Assembly: GCF_017874425.1 (NCBI RefSeq)
Contig: NZ_JAGGLL010000008.1
Coordinates: 85,791-149,790, forward strand
Direction of reading: 5' to 3'
DNA: 64,000 nt
Origin: Clostridium punense
GTDB taxonomy: Bacteria; Bacillota; Clostridia; Clostridiales; Clostridiaceae
Of this stretch, positions 18,028 through 29,389 are shown one piece after another (within the stretch, counting starts at the first letter, position 1; each line of letters begins with the position of its first letter). The position numbers and the translations under genes were made by a program. Below the pieces are notes generated by a model that worked only from the letters and a program-made list of their open reading frames with translations, did no database searches and had not been told where the DNA came from.

Positions 18028-18981
18028 ATGAAAATAGTATTACTAGAACCACTAGCAATAAGTCCACAAGTATTAATGGAGCTTTCAGGAAAGCTTGTAG
18101 ACATGGGTCATGAGTTTGTTTTTTATGATAATGTAGAAAAGGACACGGAAGCTCTTAAAAAAAGAGTAGAGGATGCAGAGCTTCTTATTATTGCAAATAA
18201 TCCACTAACTGGTGAAGTTATTAGAGCAGCTAAAAATTTAAAGTACATTTCAGTAGCTTTTACTGGTACGGATCATGTGGATAAGGAAGCTTGTATAGAA
18301 AGAGGCATTAAGGTATCAAATGCACAAGGCTATGCAACGGAAGCTGTAGCAGAGCTTACTATTGGAATCATAGTGTCGCTTCTTAGAAATGTAGTTAAGT
18401 GTGATGAGGTTACAAGAAAAGAAGGCACAAAGGCAGGGCTTGTTGGCTTTGAACTTAATGGAAAAACTGTTGGTATAGTTGGAACTGGTGCTATTGGACT
18501 TAGAACAGCTGAAATTCTTAAAGCCTTTAACTGTAAGCTGCTTGGTTATAATAGATCTAATTGTGAAGCAGGTAAGGCTTTAGGCATTGAATACGTTAGT
18601 TTAGAGGAACTATTATCAAGAAGTCATGTGGTTTCCTTACATGTGCCTTTAAATGAAGGAACTAAAAATTTAATTAACAAAGAAAAGCTTGCCTTAATGA
18701 AAAAGGATGCAATTCTTATTAATGTAGCTAGAGGACCAGTGGTTAATAGTGAGGATTTAAGAGATGCACTAAATGAAGGATTAATAGCTGGGGCTGGAAT
18801 TGATGTGTTTGAAGTAGAACCTCCTGTTCCTGCAGACCACCCTTTATTTAATGCTAAAAACATCTTAGTGACACCTCATGTAGCCTTTGCTACAAGTGAA
18901 TCCATGGTTAAAAGAGCAAATATAGTTTTTGATAATGTTTACTCTTGGCTAAAGGGTGAAGAAAAAAATATAGTATTTTAG
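18028..18981 (+). CDS. NAD-dependent D-2-hydroxyacid dehydrogenase
   Basis: 317 residues, start behind GGGAG. The nucleotide-binding motif GTGAIG lies near residues 151-156 and is followed by the dehydrogenase signature blocks. The catalytic Arg is in NVARGPVVN, the Glu in VFEVEPP and the His in VTPHVAF. The family reduces 2-keto acids or oxidises D-2-hydroxyacids; phosphoglycerate, lactate and hydroxypyruvate are possible substrates and cannot be separated by eye. It lies 90 bases after jetC with no clear terminator between, but is probably an independent metabolic gene. Confidence 0.85.
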   Translation: MKIVLLEPLAISPQVLMELSGKLVDMGHEFVFYDNVEKDTEALKKRVEDAELLIIANNPLTGEVIRAAKNLKYISVAFTGTDHVDKEACIERGIKVSNAQGYATEAVAELTIGIIVSLLRNVVKCDEVTRKEGTKAGLVGFELNGKTVGIVGTGAIGLRTAEILKAFNCKLLGYNRSNCEAGKALGIEYVSLEELLSRSHVVSLHVPLNEGTKNLINKEKLALMKKDAILINVARGPVVNSEDLRDALNEGLIAGAGIDVFEVEPPVPADHPLFNAKNILVTPHVAFATSESMVKRANIVFDNVYSWLKGEEKNIVF

Positions 18982-18990
18982 GAAATCAGA

Positions 18991-19030
18991 AGCTGCTTCA
19001 TAATGCAACAACATGCACTGTGAAGCAGCT
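18991..19030 (+). terminator. terminator-like hairpin
   Basis: AGCTGCTTCA (18991-19000) pairs with TGAAGCAGCT (19021-19030), with an inner TGC/GCA pair. The tail is AT-rich rather than a pure T run. Confidence 0.65.
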
Positions 19031-19323
19031 TATATTTATATAAGTATTACTCTTATGATTCTTGAAATTCATTCTTATTTATATAGATAAAACACTTCAA
19101 CATTTACTTATGTTTTCCAAGAAACAGTTTTCTCAAAAAATGGGCACAAAAAGCTGATTATTTTCAAGCTCAATTAATTTAATTATCTAATTTTCTATTA
19201 ATATTAAAGAATCGCCATATTTAAAGATATATATAGTTTTGAGCTTATTTATCTATAGATAAACCATGCCATAACCTTAAATAAAACTAAGGTTTTTGAA
19301 TACTTCAATGAGGAAATATTTAA

Positions 19324-19361
19324 ATATAATAAGGGGAAACTTCTCCCCCTCTTTATTATAA
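19324..19361 (+). promoter_or_regulatory. hairpin in leader region of rifamycin phosphotransferase gene
   Basis: TATAATAAGGGGA (from 19325) can pair with TCCCC and TTATTATA (to 19360), with a small bulge. It lies ~120 bases before the start at 19479. A short frame with ATG near 19426 (MKRDYCFT then stop) sits between. Antibiotic-resistance genes in Firmicutes often have such leaders, but a regulatory role is only inferred. The rest of 19031-19478 holds no gene; AAGCTCAA near 19165 and TTGAGCTT near 19240 form a loose inverted pair. Confidence 0.35.
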
Positions 19362-19397
19362 CACATGTAATTTTTAGATAACAGACTTATAATTTAG

Positions 19398-22094
<2,697 letters not shown>

Positions 22095-22370
22095 TGTGAT
22101 ATATAATAGAAATAAAAATTTTATCACAGGATCATATAGAAGAAAGTCTTAACCAAACAAATATGAAAATAGTTTTTATAGGGGCTACTTACTAAAAAAC
22201 AAATGTAGTAATTGATGAGTATGCCTATTATAGTAATAACTTCACTACAAAACTAGTTTGCACCTTGAAGCAACATCACTACTTTTTAGTAATCTAAAGG
22301 TTTAGAGAACCTCTTATGTAAATCAAAGATTTGATTTTATGATTCATACTTAATAATTAGCATTCGGAAA
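22095..22370. other. gene-free stretch
   Basis: Only short frames interrupted by stops. One starts ATGAAAATAGTTTTTATAGG near 22162 and stops after 10 codons. No structure recognised. Confidence 0.4.
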
Positions 22371-22424
22371 AAAACATAAAACACCACTACTTAATTGAAA
22401 GCAGTGGTGTTCTATGTTTTTTTG
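22371..22424. terminator. bidirectional terminator
   Basis: ACATAAAACACCACT pairs with AGTGGTGTTCTATGT and has an A run on the left and a T run on the right, between the convergent rph and tetR-type genes. Confidence 0.88.
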
Positions 22425-22566
22425 CTTTTTAATTTAATGAAGTTTTATGATTCCATACTGAAACTAAAACACCATTAATGTTTATCTAAAAACTTTGAGA
22501 ATGCTTAGAAAATACACCTATTAATAAAATCATCTTTATCAATGCTACAGGTGAGTTTCCTTGAAT

Positions 22567-23163
22567 TTATTTATTTGGCGCAATACCTTTAACTAACAGT
22601 TCTGTCCATTGGGCTGTATAAGGGAGAATTTTTCGGTAGATATGTGGGCTGGAAATCCCCTCAACAAGAGCTTGGAAATAAACTAAAAGAAATTCATCCG
22701 AGTATTTCAAATCAACCTTGCCTTCTTTGCGACCACGGTGGAATAAATCCAACATTATATTATAGCTTTCCTTTGTGTATTGCTGCATCATGGTGGATAA
22801 GCCGTTATCATCCTTCTTGGTAGCAAAATCCATTAAATCAAGATAAAATTGCTTGTTGATTTTTTCTAAGTGATTGATTTTATTCTGGCTCATGGCAATA
22901 AGGGTTTCTTCAAAAGGCTTATTTTCTGCCATTATTTCTAGAGCTGTTTCCCTTATTTTATTTAAAAAGAACTCAAAAACCTCTTGGATAAGATTTTCTT
23001 TACTCCCAAAATATTTAAAGATGGACGTTTTACCCACATTTGAATTTTTAGCAATGTCATCCATTGTTAAGTTTTCTATACCTGTATCTGTATTCATCAA
23101 ATAAAAAGTTGCTTCTAAAACTTGATTTTTCTTCTCTTGCGTACGCTTTTCATAACCATTCAT
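22567..23163 (-). CDS. TetR-family transcriptional regulator
   Basis: 198 residues. The N-terminal helix-turn-helix is typical (IENLTMDDIAKNSNVGKTSIFKYFGSKENLIQEVFEFF near residues 28-68). The rest is a helical ligand-binding domain. It is divergent from the ABC transporter genes starting at 23498, so it probably represses them and itself in response to a compound they export. A dyad over the transporter promoter is a candidate operator. Confidence 0.88.
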   Translation of the reverse strand: MNGYEKRTQEKKNQVLEATFYLMNTDTGIENLTMDDIAKNSNVGKTSIFKYFGSKENLIQEVFEFFLNKIRETALEIMAENKPFEETLIAMSQNKINHLEKINKQFYLDLMDFATKKDDNGLSTMMQQYTKESYNIMLDLFHRGRKEGKVDLKYSDEFLLVYFQALVEGISSPHIYRKILPYTAQWTELLVKGIAPNK

Positions 23164-23285
23164 TAATTATTCCTACTTTCTATATATGATGATTAAAAAC
23201 ATTTTTAAGAAGATTTAGTTCATAATTATATTTTTTTATATTATATAGTAAAAGTTATGAATCATCAAGCATATATATAGTTTTA

Positions 23286-23330
23286 AATGCCATTTTAATT
23301 GTTGACTATGGCATTAAGAAGGAATATAAT
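23286..23330 (+). promoter_or_regulatory. promoter with inverted repeat, candidate TetR operator
   Basis: TTGACT (23302-23307), a 17-base spacer and TATAAT (23325-23330) form a near-consensus promoter for the ABC genes. AATGCCAT (23286-23293) and ATGGCATT (23308-23315) are perfect inverted halves flanking the -35 box. Further AGTTTTAAAT-like words occur at 23279, 23363 and 23434. Confidence 0.65.
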
Positions 23331-23497
23331 CGAATTAATAAGTGAGTTTTAGTTTAAAATATGGTTTTAAATAGAACAATATGAATTATAACATATATTT
23401 TAGTTCAGATTAATTCATTTAAAATATAAACGTAGTTTTAAATTAAGAAGCACATTATAAAACTATTTTTAAATATTTTAATAAGGAGATTTGTATT

Positions 23498-24379
23498 ATG
23501 CAAGAAATCGTAAAAGTTCATGGGTTGCAAAAAAAGTTCGGTAAATTTAAAGCATTGCATGATGTGACATTCACAGTAAAGGCTGGAGAAGTTGTTGGCT
23601 TTATTGGGCCAAATGGTGCAGGTAAGTCAACAACTATTCGTACTCTACTAGGAATTATTAAGGGTGATGCTGGGGATGTAAAAATTTTCGATAAAGATGT
23701 TTGGAAGTATAGCATTGAGATTCATAAGCGAATTTCTTATGTTCCAGGGGATGTGGCTCTATGGGGTAGCTTAACAGGTGGTGAAATCATTGATTTATTT
23801 ATTAAATTACATGGTGGAGGAGATAAGGAAAAGCGTGACTACTTAATTAAGCGTTTTGAACTAGATCCTAAAAAGAAGGCAAAAGGCTATTCAAAAGGAA
23901 ATCGTCAAAAGGTTGGATTAATTGCTGCATTGTCCGTTGATTCAGATTTATATATTTTCGATGAACCCACTTCTGGACTTGATCCTTTGATGGAAGCAGT
24001 ATTTCAGGAGGAGGTTGAAAAGATTAAGAAGGCAGGAAAAGCAATTTTGCTGTCCTCTCATATATTAAGTGAAGTTGAACGTTTAGCAGATAAGGTGGTT
24101 ATTATTCGTCAGGGAAAGGTGGTTGAAACTGGCACATTAAATGAATTACGTCATTTAACTCGTTCTACAGTGACTGTAGAAACAGAAGGTGATGTGACTA
24201 AGATAGCAGCTGTTAATGGTGTCCATGATTTCAAACAAAAGGGCAATGAAGCTACATTCTCTGCAGATAATGAATTCATTAATGATATATTATCCGAAGC
24301 TGTAAAATTAGGTGTTAAGAAGTTTGAATCTGTGCCACCAACCCTTGAAGACTTATTCATGCGCCATTATGAAGTCTAA
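23498..24379 (+). CDS. ABC transporter ATP-binding protein (drug export type)
   Basis: 293 residues behind AAGGAG. Walker A is GPNGAGKST near residues 37-45, the signature block is YSKGNRQKVGLIAAL and Walker B is LYIFDEPTSGLD, followed by the switch His in SSHILSE. A C-terminal extension after ~215 is typical of DrrA/CcmA-type exporters. It is paired with the permease 23 bases downstream and likely controlled by the divergent TetR. Substrate unknown; a polyketide or other antibiotic is plausible. Confidence 0.9.
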   Translation: MQEIVKVHGLQKKFGKFKALHDVTFTVKAGEVVGFIGPNGAGKSTTIRTLLGIIKGDAGDVKIFDKDVWKYSIEIHKRISYVPGDVALWGSLTGGEIIDLFIKLHGGGDKEKRDYLIKRFELDPKKKAKGYSKGNRQKVGLIAALSVDSDLYIFDEPTSGLDPLMEAVFQEEVEKIKKAGKAILLSSHILSEVERLADKVVIIRQGKVVETGTLNELRHLTRSTVTVETEGDVTKIAAVNGVHDFKQKGNEATFSADNEFINDILSEAVKLGVKKFESVPPTLEDLFMRHYEV

Positions 24380-24402
24380 GAGATGGAACGGAGGAAAATG
24401 CT

Positions 24403-26016
24403 ATGAGAGAAAAATTTGCACGTTGGAATGTACTATTTGTACAGTATCTTAAACGTGATTGGAAAAAAAATATCATCTGGATTCTAGGGCTGGGATTATT
24501 TGCAGGTGCCTATGTTCCAGCTTTTGAGGAAATTGGTAAGGGACAAGGGTTGCTAGGAATGTATGAAACCATGCGAAACCCTGCTATGATTTCAATGGTT
24601 GGTCCTACACCAATAGAAAAGGCAGCAGATTATACTTTAGGTGCAATGTATGCCAATGAAATGTTGTTATTTTGTGGTTTGTTTGCCATGATTATGGCAG
24701 CGTTACATGTTGTTAGCCATACTCGTAAGGAAGAAGATCATGGACTAACTGAACTAGTGCGTTCCTTTCAAGTTGGACGTCAAGCTAATTCTCTTGCTGT
24801 GATGATGGAAATAATTATTATTAATATCTTGTTAGCCCTTTCTATTGGGGTAGTTATGACTAGTTTTGGGGCAGCTACAATTTCTACTGAAGGATCATTC
24901 TTGTTTGGTGCATCAATAGGCATAGCAGGAATCCTTGGAGCTTCCATTGCATTAGTTATGGCTCAAATTATGCCAACATCATCCGGTGCAACTGGTTCAT
25001 CCCTTGGAATTGTAGGTTTACTCTACATTGTTCGTGCTGGCACAGATGTATCAAATGTTAGTTTATCAATGCTAAATCCAATGGGGTGGACTTACTTAAC
25101 TTATCCCTTTACTAAAAACAATTGGTATCCTCTAATTTATGCTATAGTTTTTTGTATCCTTGTTGTGGTTATGGCTTTTGCACTTGAGGGTGGCCGTGAT
25201 ATGGGAGCAGGTTATTTACCTGAAAGAGAAGGACGCGCAACAGCCAAAAAGTCATTACTATCCATACCTGGTCTGTTTATGAAGCTTAATAAAGGTGTAA
25301 TAATTTCTTGGTCAGTTGCTTTCGTAATCATGGGGGCAGCCTATGGTTCTATTTATGGAGATATGCAGACTTTTATTGAAGGCAATGAAATGGTAAGCAA
25401 AATGTTTATGCTAGCAGGGGTTTCACTGGAGGAATCCTTTACTGGAACTATTATGATGGTAATGATTGGATTAGTCTCTATTTTACCAATTGCTATAGTT
25501 AATAAGCTTTTCTCAGAAGAAGTGAGATTGCACTTAAGTCAGCTTTATTCAACAAAAGTCACTAGAACTCAGCTCTATTTTACTAGTGTCATTATAGCAA
25601 TCATTGCTGGAGTAGTAGGAATTTTACTGGCTTCAGTAGGACTTGGTGGTACAGCAATTTCTGCAATGGGAGATAGTTCAGTGATGAATATTGGAGATTT
25701 TATAGCAGCAGGCTATAACTTTCTTCCATCTGTATTGTTCTTTGTAGGACTTGCTGCCTTGGCTTTGGGCTTTGCACCAAAACTAGGTAAAATTGTTTAT
25801 GTATATCTTGGCTATTCTTTTGCCTTAAACTACTTTGGCGGAATTTTAGACTTACCAGAGTGGTTTTCAAAAACAGCTATTCAAAGCTGGATTCCACATA
25901 TGCCAGTAGAAAAATTTGATGGAACAATCTTTGCTACTATAACAGTGATTAGCATTGCTTTAATAGTACTTGGTTATATTGGATATAGAAAACGAGATAT
26001 GATTGAGGGAGCTTAG
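24403..26016 (+). CDS. ABC-2 type permease, 12-helix exporter subunit
   Basis: 537 residues with about a dozen hydrophobic segments arranged as two similar halves, resembling the tetronasin/TnrB-type permease family. Residues ~95-115 hold HVVSHTRKEEDHGLTELVRS, a typical cytoplasmic loop repeated in divergent form near residue 370 (EEVRLHLSQLYSTKVTRTQ). The start at 24403 follows GGAGG. It is the membrane partner of the preceding ATPase. Exported compound unknown. Confidence 0.85.
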   Translation: MREKFARWNVLFVQYLKRDWKKNIIWILGLGLFAGAYVPAFEEIGKGQGLLGMYETMRNPAMISMVGPTPIEKAADYTLGAMYANEMLLFCGLFAMIMAALHVVSHTRKEEDHGLTELVRSFQVGRQANSLAVMMEIIIINILLALSIGVVMTSFGAATISTEGSFLFGASIGIAGILGASIALVMAQIMPTSSGATGSSLGIVGLLYIVRAGTDVSNVSLSMLNPMGWTYLTYPFTKNNWYPLIYAIVFCILVVVMAFALEGGRDMGAGYLPEREGRATAKKSLLSIPGLFMKLNKGVIISWSVAFVIMGAAYGSIYGDMQTFIEGNEMVSKMFMLAGVSLEESFTGTIMMVMIGLVSILPIAIVNKLFSEEVRLHLSQLYSTKVTRTQLYFTSVIIAIIAGVVGILLASVGLGGTAISAMGDSSVMNIGDFIAAGYNFLPSVLFFVGLAALALGFAPKLGKIVYVYLGYSFALNYFGGILDLPEWFSKTAIQSWIPHMPVEKFDGTIFATITVISIALIVLGYIGYRKRDMIEGA

Positions 26017-26030
26017 TAGCTCAAGAAAAT

Positions 26031-26070
26031 AAAAAGCTTCACTGACTGCGATTGTCAGTGAGGCTTTTTA
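26031..26070 (+). terminator. rho-independent terminator
   Basis: AAAAAGCTTCACTGAC (26031-26046) pairs with GTCAGTGAGGCTTTTT (26054-26069, one mismatch-type pair). It shares the word GCTTCACTGAC with the terminator at 27638. Confidence 0.92.
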
Positions 26071-26189
26071 CTGTGTTTAACAAGTATAAATAATTCATTT
26101 GACATTTACGTTGCGTCATAGTGTAAGCTTTTATTGAAAAGTTTTTTATTAGGGAAAGATAATTAAAGCTTATAAAGGAGGAAGTAATA

Positions 26190-26636
26190 ATGGTTGATAA
26201 TAATACAGTTATGAAAGATGGAAGATGTATGGAATGTGGTGCAAGAGAAACTCATGGTTTTTCTTGTTATGAACTATTTGGATTTCCCCTTGTATGGGAG
26301 CATAATGATCCTAAGTTATATGCCCTGCACTTTTGGCTTGTTGCTTGCTATATGATACAACATCCTTCAAATTACACAGCAGAAGGATATAAGCATTTAG
26401 TAAAGCTATTTATTGAAGCTTACGATAACAATTGGGATTCAGCATATATTCTTAAGAAAAACAGAGAAATTGTAAAATCATTAGGGAAAATAACAAGCTC
26501 CATTCCAAATTCAGAGAGACACCGTGAACTAAGAGAATGGCCCATGACAATTGAAGATATATACTTAGGCGGTGAGGACAATGCAATTGCCAATATTAAC
26601 AAATGGAAAGATGAAATTAGAAATCAACTTAGATAA
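26190..26636 (+). CDS. DUF5946 family protein
   Basis: 148 residues behind AAAGGAGG. A CxxC pair (CMECGARETHGFSC near residues 14-27) suggests a metal-binding knuckle, and HFWLVACYMIQHPSNYT near 48-64 matches the conserved HxxxVxxYxxQHP region of DUF5946. No enzymatic function is established. It lies between a terminator and the AraC/GyrI gene 87 bases downstream and may be co-transcribed with it. Confidence 0.75.
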   Translation: MVDNNTVMKDGRCMECGARETHGFSCYELFGFPLVWEHNDPKLYALHFWLVACYMIQHPSNYTAEGYKHLVKLFIEAYDNNWDSAYILKKNREIVKSLGKITSSIPNSERHRELREWPMTIEDIYLGGEDNAIANINKWKDEIRNQLR

Positions 26637-26723
26637 TAAAGATATATCCCACAGAATGGTGCAGGAAATGTCGGATAGGTAGTTTCAATTTCTGTTATTC
26701 TATTGATATGAGGAGGTCATAAT

Positions 26724-27599
26724 ATGGATTCAATTAAAAATATGAACAAAGCACTTAGTTATATTGAAGAAAACCTTGATGGTGACATTGATTTGAAAAA
26801 AGTTGCAAAGATAGCTTTATGCTCACAATATCACTTTCAAAGAATGTTTTCTTTCCTTGCAGGAGTAACCCTATCTGAGTATATTAGACGTAGACGACTT
26901 ACCCTTGCAGCCTTTGAACTTAATAACAGTGATATAAGAGTTATTGATGTTGCAGTAAAATATGGATACAGCTCAGCGGACTCCTTTGCAAGGGCTTTTC
27001 AAGGATTACATGGAATAACACCTTCTGAAGCTAGAAGCAATGGTCAATGTCTAAAATCCTATCCAAGAATGACCTTCCAATTATCAATACAAGGGGGAAA
27101 TGAAATGAATTATAGAATGGAAGAAAAAGAAGCCTTTTCAATAGTTGGTATTAAAAAAACTGTACCAATAGTTTTTAACGGAGTAAATCCGGAAATTGCT
27201 GCAATGTGGCAAAGCCTAAACATGGAGATGATTAAAACACTTAAAGAACTTTCAAACGTTGAGCCAATGGGACTTATAAGTGCATCAGTGAACTTTTCTG
27301 AGGGAAGAATGGAAGAAAAGGGTGTGCTTGATCACTATATTGGGGTAGCAACAAATAATCAGTGTCCAAAGGATTTAGAAGAGCTTACAGTGGCACCTTC
27401 AACTTGGGCTGTATTTGAGGCAGTAGGACCCTTCCCAGAAACACTGCAAAATGTTTGGGGACGTATCTATTCTGAATGGTTTCCATCTTCAAATTATGAA
27501 ATAGCAGAAGGACCTGAGATACTGTGGAATGAGAGCAAAGATACAACTTCTCCAAATTTCAAGAGTGAAATATGGGTACCGGTGAAGAAAAGAAAGTAG
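26724..27599 (+). CDS. AraC-family regulator with GyrI-like effector domain
   Basis: 291 residues behind AGGAGG. Two AraC helix-turn-helix motifs occupy residues 8-105 ([19 protein letters not shown] and [18 protein letters not shown]). Residues ~125-290 are a GyrI/SOUL-like small-molecule-binding domain ([10 protein letters not shown]... then [18 protein letters not shown]). The arrangement matches Rob/BmrR-like multidrug sensors. Target genes are not evident; nearby exporters are candidates. Confidence 0.88.
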   Translation: MDSIKNMNKALSYIEENLDGDIDLKKVAKIALCSQYHFQRMFSFLAGVTLSEYIRRRRLTLAAFELNNSDIRVIDVAVKYGYSSADSFARAFQGLHGITPSEARSNGQCLKSYPRMTFQLSIQGGNEMNYRMEEKEAFSIVGIKKTVPIVFNGVNPEIAAMWQSLNMEMIKTLKELSNVEPMGLISASVNFSEGRMEEKGVLDHYIGVATNNQCPKDLEELTVAPSTWAVFEAVGPFPETLQNVWGRIYSEWFPSSNYEIAEGPEILWNESKDTTSPNFKSEIWVPVKKRK

Positions 27600-27637
27600 C
27601 GCCTCCTGTTACTCTATTTAATAGAAAAATATGAAAT

Positions 27638-27680
27638 AAAACAGCTTCACTGACAGTCCTTGTCAGTGAAGCTGTTTTAT
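27638..27680. terminator. strong terminator hairpin, perfect 18-bp stem
   Basis: AAAACAGCTTCACTGACA (27638-27655) pairs perfectly with TGTCAGTGAAGCTGTTTT (27661-27678) around loop GTCCT. Symmetric A and T runs make it usable in both directions. Confidence 0.92.
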
Positions 27681-27825
27681 ATTCTTACAGGTTCCTCATA
27701 ATATTTAGCTATGGTAAGTAAAACACATGCATATTTTAACCTAGTTTATAAGGGTATTACTAAAAGGTAAGTGTTATAATACTGAGTATTATTTTAAATC
27801 TTGCTGATAAAAATAAAAAAGTATG

Positions 27826-27887
27826 TTGACATCACCACTACTGCGTGATACTATATAGCTGTAGTAAGTAATACTGAATACCAGTAA
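27826..27887 (+). promoter_or_regulatory. promoter and candidate PadR operator
   Basis: TTGACA (27826-27831), 17 bases, TACTAT (27849-27854). Downstream, TACTA/TAGTA and TACTG/CAGTA short dyads with repeated GTAATAC words lie where a PadR repressor of this operon could bind. Confidence 0.6.
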
Positions 27888-27912
27888 TACAGAATAGCAA
27901 GGAGTGGTTACA

Positions 27913-28236
27913 TTGGAGAACCTTACGGAAATGCTTAAAGGGGTGCTAGAAGGCTGTGTTCTAGAAATTATCAGCCATGAAGAAATATATGGCTATGAGA
28001 TTACTAGGAGGCTGAATGCACTGGGATTTTCGGATGTTGTAGACGGCACGGTTTATACCATCTTAGTACGACTTGAAAAAAACAAGCTAGTAGAAATTAC
28101 GAAGAAGCCATCGGATATGGGACCACCGCGAAAGTTTTTCACCCTCAATGACGCGGGGCGTGAGGAACTGAGGAGGTTTTGGGAAAAATGGGAGTTCGTA
28201 TCATCAAAAATTAATGAGTTAAAGGAGAAGAAATAA
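27913..28236 (+). CDS. PadR-family transcriptional regulator
   Basis: 107 residues from TTG 27913, eight bases after AAGGAG; the in-frame GTG 27904 overlaps that site. The winged helix (YGYEITRRLNALGF, GTVYTILVRLEKNKLVE, GPPRKFFTLNDAGREELRRFWEKW) is typical of short PadR proteins. It heads a cassette with two DUF1048 genes, a zinc-ribbon gene and an ABC exporter. It most likely represses the cassette. Confidence 0.9.
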   Translation: MENLTEMLKGVLEGCVLEIISHEEIYGYEITRRLNALGFSDVVDGTVYTILVRLEKNKLVEITKKPSDMGPPRKFFTLNDAGREELRRFWEKWEFVSSKINELKEKK

Positions 28237-28583
28237 TGAATTTTTGGGAAAAGATCACGGGAAGTGACATGACTAAAGAATTTAAAACTTTTGAAGCTCG
28301 AGCTAAAAGGCTTCCGGATGATTATCAAGGGGCATGGGAAATAATTAAAGCAAATCTTTGGCCACACTCAGATTTAACTGGTCGCAACCTTATGCCAATT
28401 CTTGATGGTGTTCTTGGACTTCTGGAAGAAACGGCGGCTGACGGTCAGAGCATCCAGGAGGTTTTGGGTGACGATATCAAAGGCTTCTGTTTAGCACTAG
28501 TGGGTGAAGAAGGGGCAAAGTCTTATCGTGACAAGTGGCGTGAGCAACTTAACAATAATATTGCTAAAAAGTTAGGTAAATAG
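28236..28583 (+). CDS. DUF1048 family protein 1
   Basis: 115 residues. Its start overlaps the PadR stop (TAATG). The pattern FWEKITGSDMTKEFKTFEARAKRLPDDYQ and a C-terminal ITxFC-like block (GDDIKGFCLALV) match DUF1048, small helical proteins usually encoded beside PadR regulators and drug exporters. Molecular function is unknown. Base composition is visibly less AT-rich than neighbouring genes. Confidence 0.85.
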   Translation: MNFWEKITGSDMTKEFKTFEARAKRLPDDYQGAWEIIKANLWPHSDLTGRNLMPILDGVLGLLEETAADGQSIQEVLGDDIKGFCLALVGEEGAKSYRDKWREQLNNNIAKKLGK

Positions 28584-28592
28584 GAGGATAAA

Positions 28593-28943
28593 ATGAGAAT
28601 ACAAGATATAATTGAAGGTAAAAAACAATGGAAAGCCCATGTAGCCCGTGTGAAAGCGCTTCCGAAAGATTATCAGATTGTTTATAAAGAAATTGAGAAA
28701 TACCTTTTTAAGGTAGGACCAGTTGAGCTAACAGATGGTATAGGTTTGTTATCGGGGATTATAGATCTTTTCGAAGAAGGTGTAGCCATGAGTAAAGGCG
28801 TCCTTGAAGTGACAGGCAGTGACGTAGCTGCTTTCTGCGACGATTTAATCAAAGATTCAAAAACTTACGCTGACATCTATCAGGAGTCTGTTGACCAAGA
28901 AGTTAACAAAGCCATGAAAAAGGTAACAGATAAAACAAAGTAA
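28593..28943 (+). CDS. DUF1048 family protein 2
   Basis: 116 residues behind TAGGAGG, nine bases after the first DUF1048 gene. It shares the ALPKDYQ block, a central acidic helix and the GSDVAAFCDDL block with its neighbour, so the two are tandem paralogues. They may form a heteromeric helical complex; function unknown. Confidence 0.85.
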   Translation: MRIQDIIEGKKQWKAHVARVKALPKDYQIVYKEIEKYLFKVGPVELTDGIGLLSGIIDLFEEGVAMSKGVLEVTGSDVAAFCDDLIKDSKTYADIYQESVDQEVNKAMKKVTDKTK

Positions 28944-29085
28944 AAGTAAAATCTGTGGATAAAAAGGCAATTGAAATAGAAAAATCTGCGCTTCTCTCAA
29001 TGGGGGAGTACATTAAAAAAACTTAATTTTTATAGATATAAAAATTATAGTGGTCAACAACAAACTGAAGTAAGGGGATGGTACA

Positions 29086-29274
29086 GTGTGCAAATATGAG
29101 TGGATATTATGCCCAGTGTGTGGCAACAAGACAAAGGTGAAGATAGGTGTTGATACGGTACTTGAAAACTTTCCGTTATTCTGTCCTAAGTGTAAACAGG
29201 AAACCATAATAAATGTAAAACAAATGAATATATCAGTTATCAAAGAGCCAGACGCTAAGACGCAGAGCCGATAA
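29086..29274 (+). CDS. cysteine-rich KTR-type zinc ribbon protein
   Basis: 62 residues from GTG 29086, eight bases after AAGGGG. Four cysteines form two CxxC knuckles (CPVCGNKTKVK and CPKCKQE), followed by a basic tail ending in KTQSR. This fits the Cys-rich KTR family, often found on conjugative or mobile elements and next to resistance cassettes. A DNA- or RNA-binding role is only inferred. It ends at the left arm of a terminator. Confidence 0.75.
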   Translation: MCKYEWILCPVCGNKTKVKIGVDTVLENFPLFCPKCKQETIINVKQMNISVIKEPDAKTQSR

Positions 29275-29310
29275 TCGTGAGTAAAATCACTGTTGTCGGC
29301 TCTTTTTTTA
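29264..29310 (+). terminator. rho-independent terminator
   Basis: AGAGCCGA (29264-29271) pairs with TCGGCTCT (29296-29303), with an inner GTGA/TCAC stem, followed by seven T residues. The left arm overlaps the end of the KTR gene. Confidence 0.92.
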
Positions 29311-29389
29311 TGTTAATTCCTCATACTGCACTGAATGAATAAAATGCAGCTTTGAGGAAGGGCACTATATTGTAGGGGAGGAAAAGAAA

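Noticed and set aside
8079..19250. AAGCTCA...TGAGCTT inverted pairs near 8080 and 19165 as a second repeat family
   Set aside because: Arm spacing differs greatly (about 30 against 75 bases) and flanks share only a short TTTATCTATA word; likely chance.
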